Source of the DNA: Euprymna scolopes
Taxonomy: Eukaryota > Mollusca > Cephalopoda > Sepiida > Sepiolidae
Assembly: GCA_024364805.1 (NCBI GenBank)
Contig: CM044488.1
Coordinates: 31,977,364-31,998,770, forward strand
DNA: 21,407 bases
Direction: 5' to 3'
The position numbers and the translations under genes are program-made. Below the pieces are notes generated by a model. The model was not told where the DNA came from. It saw nothing but the letters and a program-made list of their open reading frames with translations, and searched no databases. This document shows, piece after piece, positions 19,872-21,407 of this stretch. Numbering within the stretch: position 1 is the first letter of the stretch; every line of letters starts with the position of its first letter.

Positions 19872-20316
19872 TTGAGATTGTCGGACTGACTTCCTCATCT
19901 TGATTGTTATTGTCAGAACGTTTCGGCCGTTTTGCCCTCCGGCCTTCGTCAGGTGTTTTGTATCGAACTGTGTCCTAGTGACATATGGCCGAGTGGTCCT
20001 AGACGTTGTATCAAAGTTTACAGTTACCCAAAGGTGCTGAGTTCAATCCTGAATGAAGGCAGTGAAAAAGTAACATTCAAAACAGAGAATCAGCAACTAT
20101 GTCCCAAAGCCTAGCTGGAGTCCGAACACGGTACCTCCGTAATAATAATAAAGGGTTGGGTTCGCGACTCCTAACAAACGGTTCCCCAGTTCGATACAAA
20201 ACACCTGAAGGCAAAACGGCCGAAACGTTGTGACAATAACAACCAAGATGAGGAAGTCAGTCCAACAATCTCAATCAATGAAAACACCCCATCTCAAAAA
20301 TACAGACAATTACTAT
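19872..20316 (+). mobile_element. Short insertion with long inverted arms and tRNA-like head
   Basis: Arms of about 92-103 bp face each other: left 19868-19970 and right 20187-20278. Landmarks pair in order: TTGATTGAGATTG with CAATCTCAATCAA, GGACTGACTTCCTCATCTTG with CAAGATGAGGAAGTCAGTCC, AACGTTTCGGCCGTTTTGCC with GGCAAAACGGCCGAAACGTT, and CAGGTGTTTTGTATCGAACTG with its partner. The left arm is longer by about 11 bases in the middle. Between the arms lies a tRNA-like A and B box pair and a short (TAA)n stretch near 20140. About 38 bases separate the right arm from the second copy of the flanking 12-mer. It has no coding capacity. It is either a MITE carrying a SINE or a SINE of unusual folded structure, and it sits inside the 3' part of the Gypsy fossil. 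Confidence 0.7.
19986..20049 (+). promoter_or_regulatory. tRNA-like Pol III promoter (A and B boxes)
   Basis: TGGCCGAGTGG at 19986-19996 is a perfect A box and matches the start of class II (Leu/Ser) tRNAs. GTTCAATCC at 20041-20049 fits the B-box consensus GWTCRANNC. The 55-base spacing fits a tRNA with a long variable arm. The sequence between does not fold as an intact tRNA, so this is a SINE-type head and not a tRNA gene. Confidence 0.7.
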
Positions 20317-20328
20317 CAAGAGGTTGAG
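20317..20328. repeat. Possible 12-bp target duplication, right copy
   Basis: Exact match to 19860-19871. Confidence 0.5.
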
Positions 20329-20466
20329 TTAAACCTGGAGACTCCAACTGCAAGTACAACAAAAATACAAGAATCACAATCTAAACTCAAAAGGAGTAAA
20401 CCCCTTATTTATAAGTGCACAAAACTTTATCATTATGTAGCTTTACCACTACTCACATTTCAGTGA

Positions 20467-21407
20467 TGGAATAAGACAAAAGAAAATTAAATTGCCCATC
20501 TTCAATGGCGAGCACTGGTGGTCACTAGCATTCAGTAGCGTTTTGAGACATTTACTGATCGGCACTTACTCTCCAACTATTGATTATTGTTGATCATGAT
20601 TATGTTGGCCCTTATGAACTGTTGTGAAATGAATCCAACAGTTACTGAGAGAGAGAATGCAAGAAAGGCTATATCTTTTTCTAGTGGTGAAGTGAGAGTA
20701 AGAATTCAGACTGTTTCTTTAAATTGTTTAGGTTCTTGTTACATTAATATTTTTATACCAGAGATGTATTGATAAAATCACTTTAAAACATGTAAACATG
20801 TAAAACGGATTGAAAGATTTTTCAAAAACAATTTTTAATTTACTTGATAAAATATTTTGAAAAACCATTATCACTCTGAGGAATGAAGTGTAAAAGGCAT
20901 CACCAAAGTTTGTAGTGATGTTGTAGTGGATTCAATCAAAACCATTATTTGAAGCAGAATAACAGTCCATAAAGTAAATGTTGTAATGATAAAATGACAA
21001 ATGAAGAAAGAATAGTTAAAAATGTGTCTAATTAAAAGTAGGATAGACAAAGGATGACCATAATTTTCACTATTTTGATATCCTTGTGCCTATTTATTAA
21101 TAGAATTTCATTTTATCTGCAAGCAAATCGTAATTCCAAATTTAGTGAAACAAATGATCTTATTTGTAACTAAAATCATATTTGATCGAATTTGTCATAA
21201 ATGAAATCTTATAGATTTGTAAAATATGAAAATTTAAAAAATTCATGCAAAAAAAGCAAAAAATAGAAAATATATTACAAATATTAGGCCAGATGTTGAA
21301 ACAATAATCAGAATTTCCTCTTTTTATTTTTAAAGATAATTGTCTATAATAATCATATTTAGATAAGTCACATAATCTATAAATATAAAAGCGAAAATGT
21401 ATGTATG
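20467..21407. other. No gene seen; repeat-like start at the right edge
   Basis: AT-rich with no recognised coding sequence. A 61-codon open stretch at 20587-20772 has no recognisable features. The last 28 bases (ATAAATATAAAAGCGAAAAT followed by GTATGTATG) look like the start of a dispersed invertebrate repeat rich in GTAT units, cut by the window edge. The 3' LTR of the Gypsy fossil would be expected in the first few hundred bases here but has no partner to confirm it. Confidence 0.45.

Larger units (their letters stand above)
17020..20466 (+). mobile_element. Ty3/Gypsy fossil: gag, protease, RT, RNase H, 3' tail
   Basis: Gag begins MEKYLRPDQLDLDPTKLNAV at 17020. DQYLQSLKELSKDYR lies near 17310-17355 and a zinc-knuckle region, KCFFCGNAKHDR, at about 17590-17630. 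Protease-like remnants (about 17780-18030) include ILGH and SQHSSVEIPFRGL. RT (about 18060-18800) shows DIVTFDLTSVYHQVTIKPE and YTAFKASGSLYQF. RNase H (about 18870-19150) includes LPFEAKTDVSEYTITASL. Integrase is not recognisable. A polar tail ending near 20466 (KLKRSKPLIYKCTK) looks like the end of pol and is split by the insertion at 19872-20316. No LTR pair was found. It is heavily broken, with a dozen or more interruptions, and old. It belongs to a different Gypsy group from the main element. Confidence 0.82.

Overview
The window looks like intergenic or intronic DNA from a metazoan, most likely a mollusc and possibly a cephalopod. The background is very AT-rich. Microsatellites and large foldback repeats are common, at least four Ty3/Gypsy fossils are present, and there is a mariner scrap plus tRNA-derived short repeats. 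No complete host gene is visible. The taxonomic call is an inference from repeat style; no host protein was recognised.

Layout: 1-213 is a short tandem array. 568-1562 and about 1900-2400 hold two old, truncated, minus-strand relatives of the main retroelement. 2838-2910 is a degraded tRNA-Cys-like sequence. 4779-5082 and 5273-5396 are two large palindromes. 5722-10113 is the main feature: a minus-strand Ty3/Gypsy-type fossil of 4392 bp with both 304-bp LTRs, a 5-bp target duplication (TATAC), a polypurine tract, gag with two zinc knuckles, and pol in the order protease, RT, RNase H, integrase. A long AT/CA microsatellite follows at 10240-10378. At 12006-13710 the 3' ends of two different Gypsy fossils meet back to back. 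14957-15050 on the minus strand is a candidate spliced coding exon of an unrecognised host gene. 16676-16899 is a mariner transposase scrap. 17020-20466 is a third type of Gypsy fossil on the plus strand, interrupted near its 3' end by a 445-bp insertion that has long inverted terminal arms, a tRNA-like head and a possible 12-bp target duplication. The remainder is AT-rich sequence in which no gene could be seen.

The most interesting point is the priming region of the main element. The 12 bases touching the 5' LTR are complementary to nucleotides 1-12 of eukaryotic cytosolic tRNA-Phe, its 5' end rather than the usual 3' end. Gag starts only 15 bases after the LTR. The same block in the same place is recognisable in both older relatives (11/12 and 10/12), which suggests an unusual 5'-tRNA-fragment primer in this lineage. 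Second is the candidate host exon at 14957-15050.
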